Source: JAXMEB01 sp046348545
Lineage (GTDB): Bacteria > Pseudomonadota > Gammaproteobacteria > Berkiellales > Berkiellaceae
Length of the DNA stretch: 64,000 bases
Assembly: GCA_046348545.1 (NCBI GenBank)
Contig: JAXMEB010000002.1
Coordinates: 620,001-684,000 of the forward strand
Direction: 5' to 3'
Shown: positions 21,289 through 32,032 of the stretch, one piece after another
How positions within the stretch are numbered: the first letter of the stretch is position 1
How the letters are laid out: each line of letters starts with the position of its first letter
Notes under the pieces: model-generated
What the model was told of the DNA's origin: nothing
The model's input: the letters and a program-made list of their open reading frames with translations, nothing else
The model's database searches: none
Position numbers and translations under genes: made by a program

Positions 21289-21477
21289 ATGGCTTTATTA
21301 ATTCAAATTTCAGTTGCAATTATCTGTTTATTTTTTGTCTGGCGAATCTATAAAGTTTTAAAGGCTAATCCTGAGCTTCTGAGCCGAGAAAATTTAACCA
21401 AAAGTTTTTCCACAATGGGTATTTTGGCGCTGATTTTAATCGGATTTATGGCCATGTTGGTTATGATGCTGCGATAG
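21289..21477 (+). CDS. small two-helix membrane protein, 62 aa
   Basis: ATG at 21289 just after aroC, with the purine-rich AAAAGGAAAAGG of the aroC 3' end as ribosome-binding site. Two hydrophobic helices (about 3-21 and 41-60) joined by a polar loop ([15 protein letters not shown]). Inserted between aroC and leuC with gaps of 2 and 10 bases. Small proteins at such positions are often conserved in relatives, but I do not recognise a named family. Confidence 0.75.
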   Translation: MALLIQISVAIICLFFVWRIYKVLKANPELLSRENLTKSFSTMGILALILIGFMAMLVMMLR

Positions 21478-21487
21478 GGAAAGGGTG

Positions 21488-22894
21488 ATGGAACAAAGGA
21501 CACTGTACGATAAACTCTGGGATGAGCATGTTGTTGAACATCTTTCGGATGGAAATGATCTTATTTATATCGATAGACATTTGCTTCACGAAGTCACATC
21601 GCCTCAGGCTTTTGAGGGGCTTCATTTAGCACGTCGAAAACCTTGGCGGGTTGCCTCAAATTATGCAGTACCCGATCATAATGTACCCACAACCCCTGGG
21701 CGGGATGCCATCAAAGATCCAGATTCTAAACTCCAAGTTGAGACTCTCGCAAAGCATTGTCGTGAAACCGGTATTGTTGAATTCACTTTAAATGATATAC
21801 GGCAAGGCATTGTGCATATTATTGGACCAGAGCAGGGGTTAACGCTACCCGGTATGACCATTGTCTGCGGCGATTCTCACACTTCAACGCATGGTGCTTT
21901 CGGAACGATTGCGATGGGAATTGGTACCAGCGAAGTAGAACACGTGTTGGCAACACAATGTTTGGTCTCACGAAAAATGAAAAATAAGCTGATTCAGCTT
22001 AATGGACGATTACAACCAGGGGTGTTTGCTAAAGATATCATATTGGCCCTGATAGGAAAATTGGGGACAGCGGGTGGAACGGGGTTTGCTATTGAATTTA
22101 AGGGAGATACACTCGCAGAGTTGTCGATGGAAAGTCGCATGACACTTTGCAATATGGCGATTGAAGCCGGGGCAAGATGTGGTCTGATTGCAGTTGATAC
22201 GATCACTTTGGCTTACTTGAAGGATAGACCTTTTGCACCCAAAAACACAAATTGGGATCGAGCCAGCCAGTATTGGCAAACATTGCGTTCAGATGTTAAT
22301 GCTTCTTATAGCAGCCAAATTGAATTAGAGATTTCCCAACTCGCCCCACAAGTTACTTGGGGTACTACTCCGGAGATGGTTTGTAGTGTGCTGGATAGTG
22401 TCCCCGATCCGGATAGTATTGTCGATCCAATTCAGAAAGCAAATGTTTTCAATGCGATTCGATATATGGGGCTAAAACCTAATCAAGCTATTCAGGATAT
22501 TAAATTAGATCGTATTTTTATTGGTTCTTGCACCAATTCTCGAATTGAGGATTTGCGTATTGCAGCCGATGTTATAAAAGGTAAGCATATTGCTAAATCG
22601 ATCAAACAAGCACTAGTGGTTCCAGGATCAGGCTTGGTGAAAGCAGAAGCTGAACAAGAAGGATTGCATGAGATTTTTTTAAGGGCAGGCTTTGAATGGC
22701 GTTTACCGGGATGCTCGATGTGTATTGCTATGAATCCGGATCGGCTGATGCCTGGTGAGCATTGTGCTTCGACATCTAATCGAAATTTTGAGGGGCGTCA
22801 GGGACGAGGTGGGCGAACTCACTTGGTGAGTCCAGCAATGGCGGCTATAGCCGCTATCGAAGGTCGTTTTGTTGATGTGCGGCAGGAGTTTTAA
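21488..22894 (+). CDS. leuC: 3-isopropylmalate dehydratase large subunit LeuC
   Basis: Aconitase-family enzyme of leucine synthesis; with LeuD it isomerises 2- to 3-isopropylmalate using a [4Fe-4S] cluster. ATG 21488 follows GGGAAAGGGT; a GTG one codon earlier is also in frame. 468 aa. Visible signatures: [12 protein letters not shown], the cluster cysteines in FIGSCTNSR and [11 protein letters not shown]. Starts the leuC-leuD-leuB block. leuA is not in the window. Confidence 0.98.
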   Translation: MEQRTLYDKLWDEHVVEHLSDGNDLIYIDRHLLHEVTSPQAFEGLHLARRKPWRVASNYAVPDHNVPTTPGRDAIKDPDSKLQVETLAKHCRETGIVEFTLNDIRQGIVHIIGPEQGLTLPGMTIVCGDSHTSTHGAFGTIAMGIGTSEVEHVLATQCLVSRKMKNKLIQLNGRLQPGVFAKDIILALIGKLGTAGGTGFAIEFKGDTLAELSMESRMTLCNMAIEAGARCGLIAVDTITLAYLKDRPFAPKNTNWDRASQYWQTLRSDVNASYSSQIELEISQLAPQVTWGTTPEMVCSVLDSVPDPDSIVDPIQKANVFNAIRYMGLKPNQAIQDIKLDRIFIGSCTNSRIEDLRIAADVIKGKHIAKSIKQALVVPGSGLVKAEAEQEGLHEIFLRAGFEWRLPGCSMCIAMNPDRLMPGEHCASTSNRNFEGRQGRGGRTHLVSPAMAAIAAIEGRFVDVRQEF

Positions 22895-22896
22895 AT

Positions 22897-23544
22897 ATGG
22901 AACCTTTTAAACGACATACGGGTCTGGTTGTCCCACTGAATCGCGCCAATGTCGACACCGATGCAATTATGCCCAAGCAATTTTTAAAGTCTATTAAACG
23001 AAGTGGATTTGCTGATTTCATTTTTGATGAGTGGCGTTATTTAGATCGTGGCGAACCTGGAATGAATTGTCAGGATCGTCCTAAAAATATGCAATTTGTT
23101 TTGAATCAACCTCAGTATCAGGGCGCCTCAATCTTGTTGGCACAAGATAATTTTGGTTGTGGTTCATCAAGAGAACATGCGCCTTGGGGGCTATACGAAT
23201 ATGGCTTTAGAGTCATTATTGCACCTAGTTTTGCTGATATTTTTGCAAATAACTGTAGTAAAAATGGGTTGCTCTTGATTACGCTAGCTGACGAAATGAT
23301 TCAACGGTTCTTTGTCGAGGTTGAATCATCTAAATCATATCAATTGAGCGTCGATCTTGAAAATCAAACCCTTCAAACGCCTACAGAAAATATACTCTTT
23401 AAAATAGACCCCAGCGTCAAAATCCGATTATTAGAAGGATTAGATGAAATCGCATGGACATTGAAGCGAGCTGAAAAGATAAAACAATATGAAGCGAAGC
23501 GCAGATTAGAGTGTCCCTGGCTATTCGAGGGGGAAGTCGGATGA
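22897..23544 (+). CDS. leuD: 3-isopropylmalate dehydratase small subunit LeuD
   Basis: 215-aa swivelling subunit of isopropylmalate isomerase. Starts two bases after leuC and overlaps leuB by four (ATGA). Signatures include [20 protein letters not shown] near the N-terminus and [14 protein letters not shown] (about 88-101). Length is normal for the family. Confidence 0.98.
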   Translation: MEPFKRHTGLVVPLNRANVDTDAIMPKQFLKSIKRSGFADFIFDEWRYLDRGEPGMNCQDRPKNMQFVLNQPQYQGASILLAQDNFGCGSSREHAPWGLYEYGFRVIIAPSFADIFANNCSKNGLLLITLADEMIQRFFVEVESSKSYQLSVDLENQTLQTPTENILFKIDPSVKIRLLEGLDEIAWTLKRAEKIKQYEAKRRLECPWLFEGEVG

Positions 23545-24608
23545 CTAATATTTTATTGCTGCCAGGTGATGGCATTGGACCTGAAGTTATCACTGTTGCT
23601 AAAAAGGTTCTACAGACAGTCAGTCATCTTTTTACACTTCATTTGGAATTTGAAGAAGCTTTGATAGGTGGGTGTGCAATTGATGCTCATAAGACGCCGT
23701 TACCAAGAGAGACATTAGCTTTGGCCCAAAAAGCAGACGCCATTGTGCTCGGTGCTGTCGGTGGCCCCAAATGGGATAGCATTTTACTGCATGAGAGACC
23801 AGAAAAAGGATTGCTGGAAATTCGAGAAGCACTCGGTTTATTCGCGAATTTGAGGCCAGCGCGATTATCAGCTTCATTAGCCTCAACGTCTAATTTAAAA
23901 CAGGATGTGATAGCGGGGCTTGACATCTTAATTGTGCGAGAATTGACAGGGGGGCTTTACTTTGGAAAACCCCGTGGGACTGAGAAAGAGCGTGCTTTTA
24001 ACACTATGGCTTATGATCGAGCAGAAATTGAACGAATTGGCCGCCTGGCATTTAAGCTTGCACAAATGCGAGGCAGCAAGCTTTGTTCGGTTGATAAGGC
24101 AAATGTTCTCGAGGTTTCTCAATTTTGGCGAAAAATTATGAATGAATTGTCTGAATCTTATCCTGAGGTCAAGTTAACGCATATGTACGTAGATAACTGT
24201 GCGATGCAGCTCGTGCAATCGCCAAAGCAATTTGATGTCATTGTGACTGAAAACATGTTTGGTGATATCTTATCTGACTTAGCTGCGCAATTAACTGGTT
24301 CCATAGGGATGTTGCCTTCGGCATCTTTAAATGAGAAACAGTTTGGATTGTATGAACCTATTCATGGTAGTGCGCCTGATATTGCTGGTCAGAACATCGC
24401 AAATCCGTTAGCAACAATTCTATCGATGGGTATGATGCTAGAGTATAGTTTAAAGCGCGAGGATGCCAAATTGGCACTAGAAAAAGCTGTTGAATCTGTT
24501 TTGAAAGCAGGATTTAGGACAAAAGAAATTGCCAGCCCAGGTTCCACGCTTGTTGGAACGCGTGAAATGGGTGATGCTGTAATTCGTGAGTTAGAGAGGC
24601 AGGGGTAG
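23541..24608 (+). CDS. leuB: 3-isopropylmalate dehydrogenase LeuB
   Basis: NAD-dependent oxidative decarboxylation of 3-isopropylmalate in leucine synthesis. Start ATG 23541 ([16 protein letters not shown]) overlaps the leuD stop; the longer open frame from 23511 is inside leuD. 355 aa with [25 protein letters not shown] and the [14 protein letters not shown] metal/substrate motif. Translationally coupled to leuD; asd follows after one base. Confidence 0.98.
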   Translation: MTNILLLPGDGIGPEVITVAKKVLQTVSHLFTLHLEFEEALIGGCAIDAHKTPLPRETLALAQKADAIVLGAVGGPKWDSILLHERPEKGLLEIREALGLFANLRPARLSASLASTSNLKQDVIAGLDILIVRELTGGLYFGKPRGTEKERAFNTMAYDRAEIERIGRLAFKLAQMRGSKLCSVDKANVLEVSQFWRKIMNELSESYPEVKLTHMYVDNCAMQLVQSPKQFDVIVTENMFGDILSDLAAQLTGSIGMLPSASLNEKQFGLYEPIHGSAPDIAGQNIANPLATILSMGMMLEYSLKREDAKLALEKAVESVLKAGFRTKEIASPGSTLVGTREMGDAVIRELERQG

Positions 24609-24609
24609 T

Positions 24610-25629
24610 ATGAATAAAGTGAATGTGGCTATTTTAGGGGCAACAGGCGTTGTTGGTGAAGCGTTATTGGAGATACTGGAATCAAGACGTTTTCCGGTTG
24701 ATGAGCTTTTTCTATTAGCCAGCGAACGATCGGCTGGTCAAACCGTTCGATTCAATAATAAATCGTATTATGTTGAAGATGCTGCCGAATTTGATTTTTC
24801 TAAAGCAGACATTGCCTTTTTTTCGGCAGGTGGGAATGTTTCTGAGCACTATGTCCCTATTGCAACGCGTTTAGGATGTGTGGTGATTGATAACACCGCT
24901 CAATTTCGGTATGAACCCGATGTGCCTTTAGTGATACCAGAAGTCAATCCTGAAAAAATTGAGGAATTTAAGGTTCGAAATCTCATTGCCAATCCTAATT
25001 GTTCAACGATTCAGATGTTGGTTGCGCTCTACCCCATTCATAAAGTTGCACAGATTAAACGGATTAATGTGGCCACTTATCAATCTGTCTCTGGAAAGGG
25101 CCGTTCCGCGATTAATGAATTGAGTCATCAAACTGTTGAGTTGCTAAATGGTCGTCATGCCGAACCAGCGGTTTTTACTAAACCTATCGCTTTCAATGTG
25201 ATCCCACATATTGATCAATTTCAAGATAATGGATTTACCAAAGAAGAAATGAAAATGATTTGGGAGACTAAAAAAATATTAGGTACGGATGCTATCGGCG
25301 TTAACCCGACCTGCGCGCGTGTTCCGGTTTTCTTTGGACATTCAGAAGCCATTCATATTGAGACAGAGAAAAAATTAACAGCACAAGATGCGAGGCGAAT
25401 TTTAGAACAAGCGCCTGGTATCAAAATTTTAGATAATCCATCTAAAAATCTGTATCCCTGTCCAGTAAATCATGCTACGGGTGAGGATGCTGTGTATATT
25501 GGGCGGATTAGAGAAGATTTATCTCACCCTAATGGCTTAGATCTGTGGGTGGTTGCCGATAATATTAGAAAAGGTGCGGCATTAAACAGTGTTCAGATTG
25601 CAGAAATATTGGTCAGGGACTATTTATAA
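24610..25629 (+). CDS. asd: aspartate-semialdehyde dehydrogenase
   Basis: Reduces aspartyl phosphate to aspartate semialdehyde, the branch point to lysine/diaminopimelate, threonine and methionine. 339 aa. NADP-binding GATGVVGEALLE at 10-21, catalytic cysteine in NPNCSTIQ (about 134), and the active-site His region in RVPVFFGHSEAIHIE. Starts one base after leuB, as in the leuCDB-asd-fimV order of Pseudomonas relatives. Confidence 0.97.
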   Translation: MNKVNVAILGATGVVGEALLEILESRRFPVDELFLLASERSAGQTVRFNNKSYYVEDAAEFDFSKADIAFFSAGGNVSEHYVPIATRLGCVVIDNTAQFRYEPDVPLVIPEVNPEKIEEFKVRNLIANPNCSTIQMLVALYPIHKVAQIKRINVATYQSVSGKGRSAINELSHQTVELLNGRHAEPAVFTKPIAFNVIPHIDQFQDNGFTKEEMKMIWETKKILGTDAIGVNPTCARVPVFFGHSEAIHIETEKKLTAQDARRILEQAPGIKILDNPSKNLYPCPVNHATGEDAVYIGRIREDLSHPNGLDLWVVADNIRKGAALNSVQIAEILVRDYL

Positions 25630-25706
25630 ATCTATAGTATAGATAAATGCTCAACTGCAGAAATTTATAGTCGGCTGACTTCATAATTCACTCAAGAGGA
25701 GCTAGT

Positions 25707-28067
25707 GTGTTTGCCAATTCACGCTTACATTGCATAGGGCTTATCCTCTTTGGAAGCAGCTCGGTGGCTTGGGGATTAGGGTTAGGTGAGATTCAACTCC
25801 ATTCCTACTTGAATGAACCTTTCTCTGCACAAGCACCCTTATTGGAGCTGAATAAGTTAGAGCTGCATGACATCCAAGTTCGTCTTGCGGGGGCGGAAGA
25901 GTTTGAAAAAGCAGGTATTGAGCGGCCTTATTATTTATCACAAATTCAATATCAGGTCACTCAAGATACAAAGGGTAACCCCATTATTCAATTCTCAAGC
26001 CAGGTACCCTTGAGTGAGCCATTCATGACCCTGTTGGTAGAGGCAGATTGGCAGAGTGGTCGAGTCTTGAAAGAATATACGATACTGCTAGATCCACCCA
26101 AGGTAGCGAGTCGGGCGCATGCTGCAATATCGAAGGTTGCTCTGCCATCGTCTAAACCAGAACAATCGATAAAAACATCAAGTAGTTTGGACTCACTTAC
26201 TCCGGGCAGTGCCTTTGGACCGACTACCTCAACAGATACTTTGTGGCGCATTTCTAGTCGAGTAACCAAAGATAATACTTTATCTGTGTATCAAGCGATG
26301 ATCGCGATTCTTAAGAAAAACCCTAATGCTTTTTTAAAGCAAAATACCAATGGTTTGATGCAAGGGCAAACACTTCAATTACCGAGTGAACAGGAAATGA
26401 GTGTGATTTCTGCTTCAGAAGCAGAAGCTCTAGTCAAAGAATATACAAAAGCATGGTCTTCTGGTGGAAATGCGCCAGAGTTACCCATGGCTACTACGCA
26501 AGCATCGCTTAGCAAGGGCAGCAAAATCAAGCAAACAGAACCCCCTTTGAAATTAGTCACTTCAACTAAGCCCTTTGAAGTACCTGAGGCGTCTACTGTT
26601 GCTGTTGAGGCAGATACAAGCGTAGCTGAAGCAGCATCAAGTGAAACGCCTAGCACAGAGGTGGATCCGGTTCTAACTTCATCAAAGCCATCAGCTACGG
26701 CAGCGTCTATGGGATCAGATTTGGTAGATGTTAAGCTTCTATCTAATCGTTTAAATTTAATGGAAGAAGCATTAGACACTTTAAAAAAGGTGAATCAAGA
26801 TTTGCTCGGAAAGCAGGAAATTTTGCAGCAGCAGAATGAATCTCTGACTAAATTACTAACGCTTCGTGATGAAGAGTTATCAAAATTATTAACCCAAATA
26901 GAAAAGAAAGAAGTACCAGAGCAATTAGCTTCAGTTAAACCAGAGACCATTGTTATGCCAGCGGCCACGATGATACCCCCTAAACCTGTAGTTGTAGAAC
27001 CCATTATTGCATCTGAGGGTATGCCTATTTGGGGTTGGATTATATTGATGGCTGCTGTTGGTGGTAGTGGGCTGATCTTGGTTTTGCGATCCAAGAAAAA
27101 GCTAGATTTAGTTCATGTGGGTGATACTTTAGTACAGGTTAAAGAAGAAGCATTAAATTATTTTCAAGCGATTAAATCTAGATCAAAATCCAAGAGCCAA
27201 GAGAAAGACCAAGTTTATCCTGACGTTCATCCTCAGATATCAACTTTTTCACAACCAACGCAGAAAGCAAGTATTCCTCCCGATGTAGATGCGTCTAAAC
27301 AGCTGCCTGAAACCAGTTTTGATATTGATGAAGCTATCGCAGCATTTTCAGAAGACTTTGACCAAAAGTTAGTTGATCGTCAAAAACCTAATGATGACTC
27401 TGAAGATGAAAACCGGCGCAACATAATGAGTGATATTGATATTTATTTGACCTATGAGCGATTTGGACTTGCTGAGGAATTGATTAAAAATATTCTGAAG
27501 CAATATCAAAATTTCTGGCCGGCAAAGTTAAAGGAATTGGAACTATATCTCAAAATGAATCGAAGGCAAGAGATCTCAAAATGGATAGAAGCATTGCCAG
27601 CTGATTTTAATCAAAAGTACCAAAATATTTGGCAAGAGGCTGTTAATTTATTGAAGCCACTGCAATTAAAAAAATTGCAACCTGGCCAACCCATTGATTT
27701 ACCAGAGCAGAAAAACGAATCATCTTATGGTGAGATTGATTTTCAGTACGATACTGCATCAGCTGAAGAGATTGAGCCGATTGTAGTCTCTGAAAAAACC
27801 GAATCTGATTCATCTCAATGGGAAGTGACTACGCAATTTACTTTGGAAGGGGCAGAGTTGAAAGAGGATTTGCATTCAGTTCCTATAAAGGGATCTGCTG
27901 AAGATGAGGTAGATCATCAAGATGATGCTATTACAAAGCTTGAACTGGCTAAAGCATACATTCAAATGGACGATTTAGATGGTGCTAAGGTATTGCTGGA
28001 AGAAGTTCTCAAAATTGGCAATGCAGACCAGATTGCGCAAGCGGGTGCATTACTGAAGCAGTGCTAA
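25707..28067 (+). CDS. fimV: FimV-like pilus assembly/polar hub protein
   Basis: 786 aa from GTG 25707, preceded by AAGAGGAG. Signal peptide (about 1-23, ending in VAWGLG), FimV N-terminal domain (GLGEIQLHSYLNEPFSAQAPL), a LysM-like peptidoglycan-binding segment (DTLWRISSRVTKDNTLSVYQ, about 170-230), a Ser/Thr/Ala/Pro-rich linker, a short coiled coil (about 350-395), one membrane helix (IWGWIILMAAVGGSGLILVL, about 435-455), an acidic cytoplasmic region and the C-terminal TPR-like FimV domain (ITKLELAKAYIQMDDLDGAK). In relatives it supports type IV pili, polarity and type II secretion. It follows asd after 77 bases. Confidence 0.93.
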   Translation: MFANSRLHCIGLILFGSSSVAWGLGLGEIQLHSYLNEPFSAQAPLLELNKLELHDIQVRLAGAEEFEKAGIERPYYLSQIQYQVTQDTKGNPIIQFSSQVPLSEPFMTLLVEADWQSGRVLKEYTILLDPPKVASRAHAAISKVALPSSKPEQSIKTSSSLDSLTPGSAFGPTTSTDTLWRISSRVTKDNTLSVYQAMIAILKKNPNAFLKQNTNGLMQGQTLQLPSEQEMSVISASEAEALVKEYTKAWSSGGNAPELPMATTQASLSKGSKIKQTEPPLKLVTSTKPFEVPEASTVAVEADTSVAEAASSETPSTEVDPVLTSSKPSATAASMGSDLVDVKLLSNRLNLMEEALDTLKKVNQDLLGKQEILQQQNESLTKLLTLRDEELSKLLTQIEKKEVPEQLASVKPETIVMPAATMIPPKPVVVEPIIASEGMPIWGWIILMAAVGGSGLILVLRSKKKLDLVHVGDTLVQVKEEALNYFQAIKSRSKSKSQEKDQVYPDVHPQISTFSQPTQKASIPPDVDASKQLPETSFDIDEAIAAFSEDFDQKLVDRQKPNDDSEDENRRNIMSDIDIYLTYERFGLAEELIKNILKQYQNFWPAKLKELELYLKMNRRQEISKWIEALPADFNQKYQNIWQEAVNLLKPLQLKKLQPGQPIDLPEQKNESSYGEIDFQYDTASAEEIEPIVVSEKTESDSSQWEVTTQFTLEGAELKEDLHSVPIKGSAEDEVDHQDDAITKLELAKAYIQMDDLDGAKVLLEEVLKIGNADQIAQAGALLKQC

Positions 28068-28069
28068 GT

Positions 28070-28417
28070 TTATATCTGCCCTTTTTTAAATATTAGCAAT
28101 AGCAGAAAAACAAAATTCACAATAGGCACTCCAATGAGGAGTGACCACCAGCCACTATAGCCTAAATCATGCAAACGCTTGATGAGGAGGGCAAACAATG
28201 CGAGTCCAGTTGTCAACAGTACAAATCCTAACAGGCATAGAAATATAATACCTGTCAATAAAGCATCACCATGAGCAAATGTTACAAAAAATGCTCTAAA
28301 TATTAAAAGAAACAATGACCAAGCACCAATCCCTAATATAAAAGTTTGGCGATCAATCCTGCCTTCAAAACGAAAATACAATTGGCTGACGTACTCTAAG
28401 GTTAGATTTGATGCCAT
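28070..28417 (-). CDS. DUF805 family inner-membrane protein
   Basis: 115 aa with three to four hydrophobic helices. The family hallmarks are present: FRFEGRIDRQTFILG near the N-terminus and RLHDLGYSGWWSLL near the C-terminus, followed by a final helix and KKGQI tail. ATG at 28417. Convergent with fimV, with only two bases between stop codons. The function of DUF805 proteins is unknown. Confidence 0.9.
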   Translation of the reverse strand: MASNLTLEYVSQLYFRFEGRIDRQTFILGIGAWSLFLLIFRAFFVTFAHGDALLTGIIFLCLLGFVLLTTGLALFALLIKRLHDLGYSGWWSLLIGVPIVNFVFLLLLIFKKGQI

Positions 28418-28496
28418 CGTGTTTTCTCTAAGTTAATTGATGTGCTAAATATAAAGAGTAGACGAAACAATGTAATTCTATATTGAGGGATGCCCT

Positions 28497-30269
28497 GTGG
28501 GAATTTCAACTGTTCAGGTATCTAGTCCAACGCACTTTGTGAAAGTCGTTGATCCTAATACCGTGACACAGCAATTTGCGATCAATCATGAGAAGTTTGC
28601 TCATCTTGCAACACCCGCTGAATTTGAACAGCTTAAATCTCATTTAATTGAGATTGATATTAAAACAGAGTTGGGAAAAATAAAAAGTGACGGCTTTTTA
28701 GAGATTTCTGTACCTGTTTTAGGTTTGACGGATTTTTTAGCAGCCACGCCTACTTGGCATGAATTTTCACAACAGTTTCCTGTACCAATTGTTGTGAATC
28801 GATATGGTGCCCCTATGGACACTGAAGGGGAAGCACAGTATTACCCTCAAGCTGATTTTGTTGTTGTAAAGGATATTCTAGGTAATCAATTCGAATTATT
28901 TGTGAATGCGGATGGGCTGATTGAAATCCCAGAAAAAGGAACTGGTTTATTTTCGGTCATTACGGAAATTACTTATATCTTCAGCCATGATCAGGTGATT
29001 GATGGCAGGGGACTATACCAGTTTGAAAATGTTGGCGCTGAGTCGGGCAAGTTGTATTTATTGCCACCACCTGGAGTGCATGATCGATTTAACGTAAAGA
29101 TCAGTGCTGCATATTTAGATGAAACAAATCAAAAGGTTGTAGATTATGTTCAAAAAGTACCTGTCGTACAGTTGCATGATGAGTTAAGTGAGGCCGCTGC
29201 TGTCAATGTTGCTGTTAAGAATTTATCAGATGAGCAAGAAAATCTGATCCAATTAGAGATTGCTTATCGTAAGAAAAATTATCATGGAGAATCATTTGGG
29301 CTCGATATTAGTTTAGAAAAAGCCTTTGGAGTGACGTATGGTATTCTGGATGCTCATTCGGGATGGTCTCAGCAGAATGAATCTAATATATTGACGAAGC
29401 AAGTTGGATTAAGTGATTATGCGTTGACAGCGTTAGTTCGAAATGTTTTCTCTGAATATGATTTTTCTAAATCACTTTTAGCTGGCGAGAGCTTTGAAAT
29501 TAGTCAAAAATCAGGCTTTAACGATTTTGTATTGAGTCCAGAGGCTATTGGACTTTATTATGATCTTTTTGTATCAGGGATTGTGCAGCAGTCACTTCCA
29601 GGTGAATGGTTATTTGCTCATGTTCCAAATGATCGTATCGAGAATCTTAATTTAGATTATGCTTTTTTAAATTACCATGACTCTGCACTAATTAGTAATA
29701 TTGTGGATGATGTTAAAGCAGGGCATTACGAGAGTTTCGCAAATCATTTTTTTGATCCTAGTGAGCCATCAGAAATTTGGGTGCATGAAACATTGAATGT
29801 TCTTACAATTGGCGCAGATCCTGATTTTCTCCCAACTGTCGAAGGAAAATTCCATGTATTTCAAGATCATGATTTCAAGAATTTGATTGATAGCATGCCC
29901 AGTTTGACGGATGCTGCGTTGAGCCACGCAGCTGAGGCTTTGTCGCACGAAGTCGCTTTATCGCCGGGGCATGAAGCGATGACCATTCACTATTCAGACA
30001 TCGTTGATACCAGTTCAGCATTGGGTGCGACGATTACTGGATTTAATATCTATCACGATAAACTCAATCTTGGAGATTTCTTGGATAATAACCCCAATTT
30101 TTCCAAGGACACCATTCGTGCAGATATTCAGGGCCAAGATGTTCATGTCATCGTCACCAATACCATGACAGGCGAAGAGCTCACTGTGGCAACGCTCGTT
30201 GGCGCTCATCAGTCTACGCAAGATCCAAATCTACCCCCCTCCCCACAATTTATTGAGTTTGATACCTAA
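28497..30269 (+). CDS. T1SS-type adhesin-like secreted protein, 590 aa
   Basis: Starts at GTG 28497 after GAGGGATGCC. No signal peptide. The body is beta-rich and unfamiliar (residues 1-440), without clear repeats. The last 80 residues match the C-terminal pattern of large type I secreted adhesins: a hydrophobic/Asp pattern TGFNIYHDKLNLGDFLD, then a VHVIVTNTMTGEELTVATLVG strand pair. This suggests export through a type I secretion machine. The C-terminus resembles that of the protein at 15249-16307. No transporter genes are nearby. Body function unknown; it could be a cell-surface or host-directed protein. Confidence 0.5.
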   Translation: MGISTVQVSSPTHFVKVVDPNTVTQQFAINHEKFAHLATPAEFEQLKSHLIEIDIKTELGKIKSDGFLEISVPVLGLTDFLAATPTWHEFSQQFPVPIVVNRYGAPMDTEGEAQYYPQADFVVVKDILGNQFELFVNADGLIEIPEKGTGLFSVITEITYIFSHDQVIDGRGLYQFENVGAESGKLYLLPPPGVHDRFNVKISAAYLDETNQKVVDYVQKVPVVQLHDELSEAAAVNVAVKNLSDEQENLIQLEIAYRKKNYHGESFGLDISLEKAFGVTYGILDAHSGWSQQNESNILTKQVGLSDYALTALVRNVFSEYDFSKSLLAGESFEISQKSGFNDFVLSPEAIGLYYDLFVSGIVQQSLPGEWLFAHVPNDRIENLNLDYAFLNYHDSALISNIVDDVKAGHYESFANHFFDPSEPSEIWVHETLNVLTIGADPDFLPTVEGKFHVFQDHDFKNLIDSMPSLTDAALSHAAEALSHEVALSPGHEAMTIHYSDIVDTSSALGATITGFNIYHDKLNLGDFLDNNPNFSKDTIRADIQGQDVHVIVTNTMTGEELTVATLVGAHQSTQDPNLPPSPQFIEFDT

Positions 30270-30345
30270 AGAATTTTGATTGCTAGCTCATTTTTACAGC
30301 TTTCGTTATAATCACCTGTTCTTAAACTCTGTATCCTTAGGTGTA

Positions 30346-31173
30346 ATGGCACGTTTAGCACTTGGCATTTCTTATCAAGGTAATCGATATTTTGGTTGGC
30401 AAACGCAGCAGTCTTTACCATCTATTCAGGCGCACCTTGAATATGCCTTAAGTCGAATAGCGGAAACTTCGATTACGACCACAGTAGCGGGTCGTACGGA
30501 TGCTGGTGTTCATGCTGTCGGACAAGTTGTCGATTTTGAAACAGAGGTTGTCAGGCCTGATCTCGCTTGGACTCGAGGTGTCAATTCTCTCTTGCCAGAA
30601 GATATACGTGTACACTGGGTACGAACGGTACCGACAGAATTCAGTGCACGTCGCAAAGCACATTGGCGTCAATATTTATATCTGCTCTACCAAAGCCCAC
30701 ACGCCCCTGCGATTTATCGTAAAGGGGTTGCTTGGACCCACCGAGTTTTGAATGTTTCCGCAATGCAACGTGCAGCTCAGTATTGGATTGGCGAGCATGA
30801 TTTTAGTGCCTTTAGAGGGGCGGGGTGTCAAGCAATTCATGCAAGACGCCACCTCTACCATTTAGATATCCATTGTGATGGACCTATGATTATTTTTTCT
30901 GTGAAAGCAAATGCTTTCCTGCTTCATATGGTCAGAAATTTTGTTGGCACATTGCTGGTCATTGGACGAGAGGAAAAGCCTATTCAATGGGCGGAAGCGG
31001 TGCTTCATAGTAGAGATCGGAAAGAAGCGGGTCAGACTGCAGCAGCCTCAGGCTTGTATTTATATCGAGTGGGCTATCCCGCAGAATATGATTTGCCGAT
31101 AGGGCCGCATGAAAAATGGTGTTTACCCGGTTTAATTGAAAAAAGTTGGCAGGCAGAATATGAGTTGGTTTGA
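30346..31173 (+). CDS. truA: tRNA pseudouridine(38-40) synthase TruA
   Basis: Makes pseudouridine at positions 38-40 in the anticodon arm of many tRNAs. Start ATG 30346 ([12 protein letters not shown]); the longer frame from 30280 would add a non-conserved leader. 275 aa. Catalytic Asp lies in [10 protein letters not shown] (about 49-58), with [12 protein letters not shown] and [13 protein letters not shown] further on. A TATAAT sequence at 30307-30312 could be the -10 of the promoter for truA-accD-folC-dedD-cvpA-purF. Its end overlaps the accD start by 14 bases. Confidence 0.96.
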   Translation: MARLALGISYQGNRYFGWQTQQSLPSIQAHLEYALSRIAETSITTTVAGRTDAGVHAVGQVVDFETEVVRPDLAWTRGVNSLLPEDIRVHWVRTVPTEFSARRKAHWRQYLYLLYQSPHAPAIYRKGVAWTHRVLNVSAMQRAAQYWIGEHDFSAFRGAGCQAIHARRHLYHLDIHCDGPMIIFSVKANAFLLHMVRNFVGTLLVIGREEKPIQWAEAVLHSRDRKEAGQTAAASGLYLYRVGYPAEYDLPIGPHEKWCLPGLIEKSWQAEYELV

Positions 31174-32032
31174 AAAATTACTTCCAGGCAAGGTTAGAAC
31201 GAATTCTGAAAAAAAGAAGTCATTTCCTGAGGGCCTTTGGTCAAAATGCGATGCCTGTCAGGCAGTGCTTTTTCGTTCAGAATTAGAGCGAAATTTATTT
31301 GTATGTCCTAAATGCCATCATCATATGCGTATGACTGCTCGCCAACGCTTGGATTCTTTTTTGGATACTTTAGGGCGAGTTGAATTAGGTCAAGAAATTG
31401 AACCCGTTGATAAACTGAAATTTAAAGACACCAAGCGTTACAAAGACAGATTATCAGCCGCTCAAAAAGCAACTGGTGAGAAAGATGCGCTGATTGTCAT
31501 GCAAGGTGCGGTACAGGGTTTACCGGTAGTGGCTTGCGCATTCGAATTTTCTTTTATAGGGGGTTCAATGGGCGCTGTAGTTGGACAGCGATTTGTCGTG
31601 GCTGTCCAAACCGCTATTAAGCACCATTTACCTTTAATCTGCTTTGCAACGAGCGGTGGCGCCAGAATGCAAGAATCACTAATCTCATTGATGCAGATGG
31701 CGAAAACCAGCGCGGCTTTATCAAAGTTATCGGCTTTAGGGTTGCCCTATATTTCGGTCATGTTAGATCCTTGTACTGGGGGAGTTTCCGCTAGTTTAGC
31801 AATGCTGGGAGATATCAATATTGCTGAGCCTAAAGCATTGATTGGGTTTGCAGGGCCGCGTGTGATACAACAAATTGTGAAGCAAACGTTACCGGAAGGA
31901 TTTCAACGTAGTGAGTTTCTAGTTGACCACGGTATGCTAGATTGCATTGTCGATAGGCGAGAAATGAGAGAGAAGATTGCGAAAATGCTGAGTATCCTTC
32001 AAAACAAAAGGCTTGAAGGTCATGAAGCCTAA
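31160..32032 (+). CDS. accD: acetyl-CoA carboxylase carboxyltransferase subunit beta
   Basis: Beta subunit of the carboxyltransferase half of acetyl-CoA carboxylase, the first committed step of fatty acid synthesis. Start ATG 31160 ([10 protein letters not shown]) inside the end of truA. 290 aa with the N-terminal four-cysteine zinc ribbon (CDAC ... CPKC, about 27-49) and the crotonase-fold core containing [21 protein letters not shown] and [10 protein letters not shown]. Overlaps folC by 11 bases. The truA-accD-folC-dedD-cvpA-purF order is classic for gammaproteobacteria. Confidence 0.98.
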   Translation: MSWFEKLLPGKVRTNSEKKKSFPEGLWSKCDACQAVLFRSELERNLFVCPKCHHHMRMTARQRLDSFLDTLGRVELGQEIEPVDKLKFKDTKRYKDRLSAAQKATGEKDALIVMQGAVQGLPVVACAFEFSFIGGSMGAVVGQRFVVAVQTAIKHHLPLICFATSGGARMQESLISLMQMAKTSAALSKLSALGLPYISVMLDPCTGGVSASLAMLGDINIAEPKALIGFAGPRVIQQIVKQTLPEGFQRSEFLVDHGMLDCIVDRREMREKIAKMLSILQNKRLEGHEA

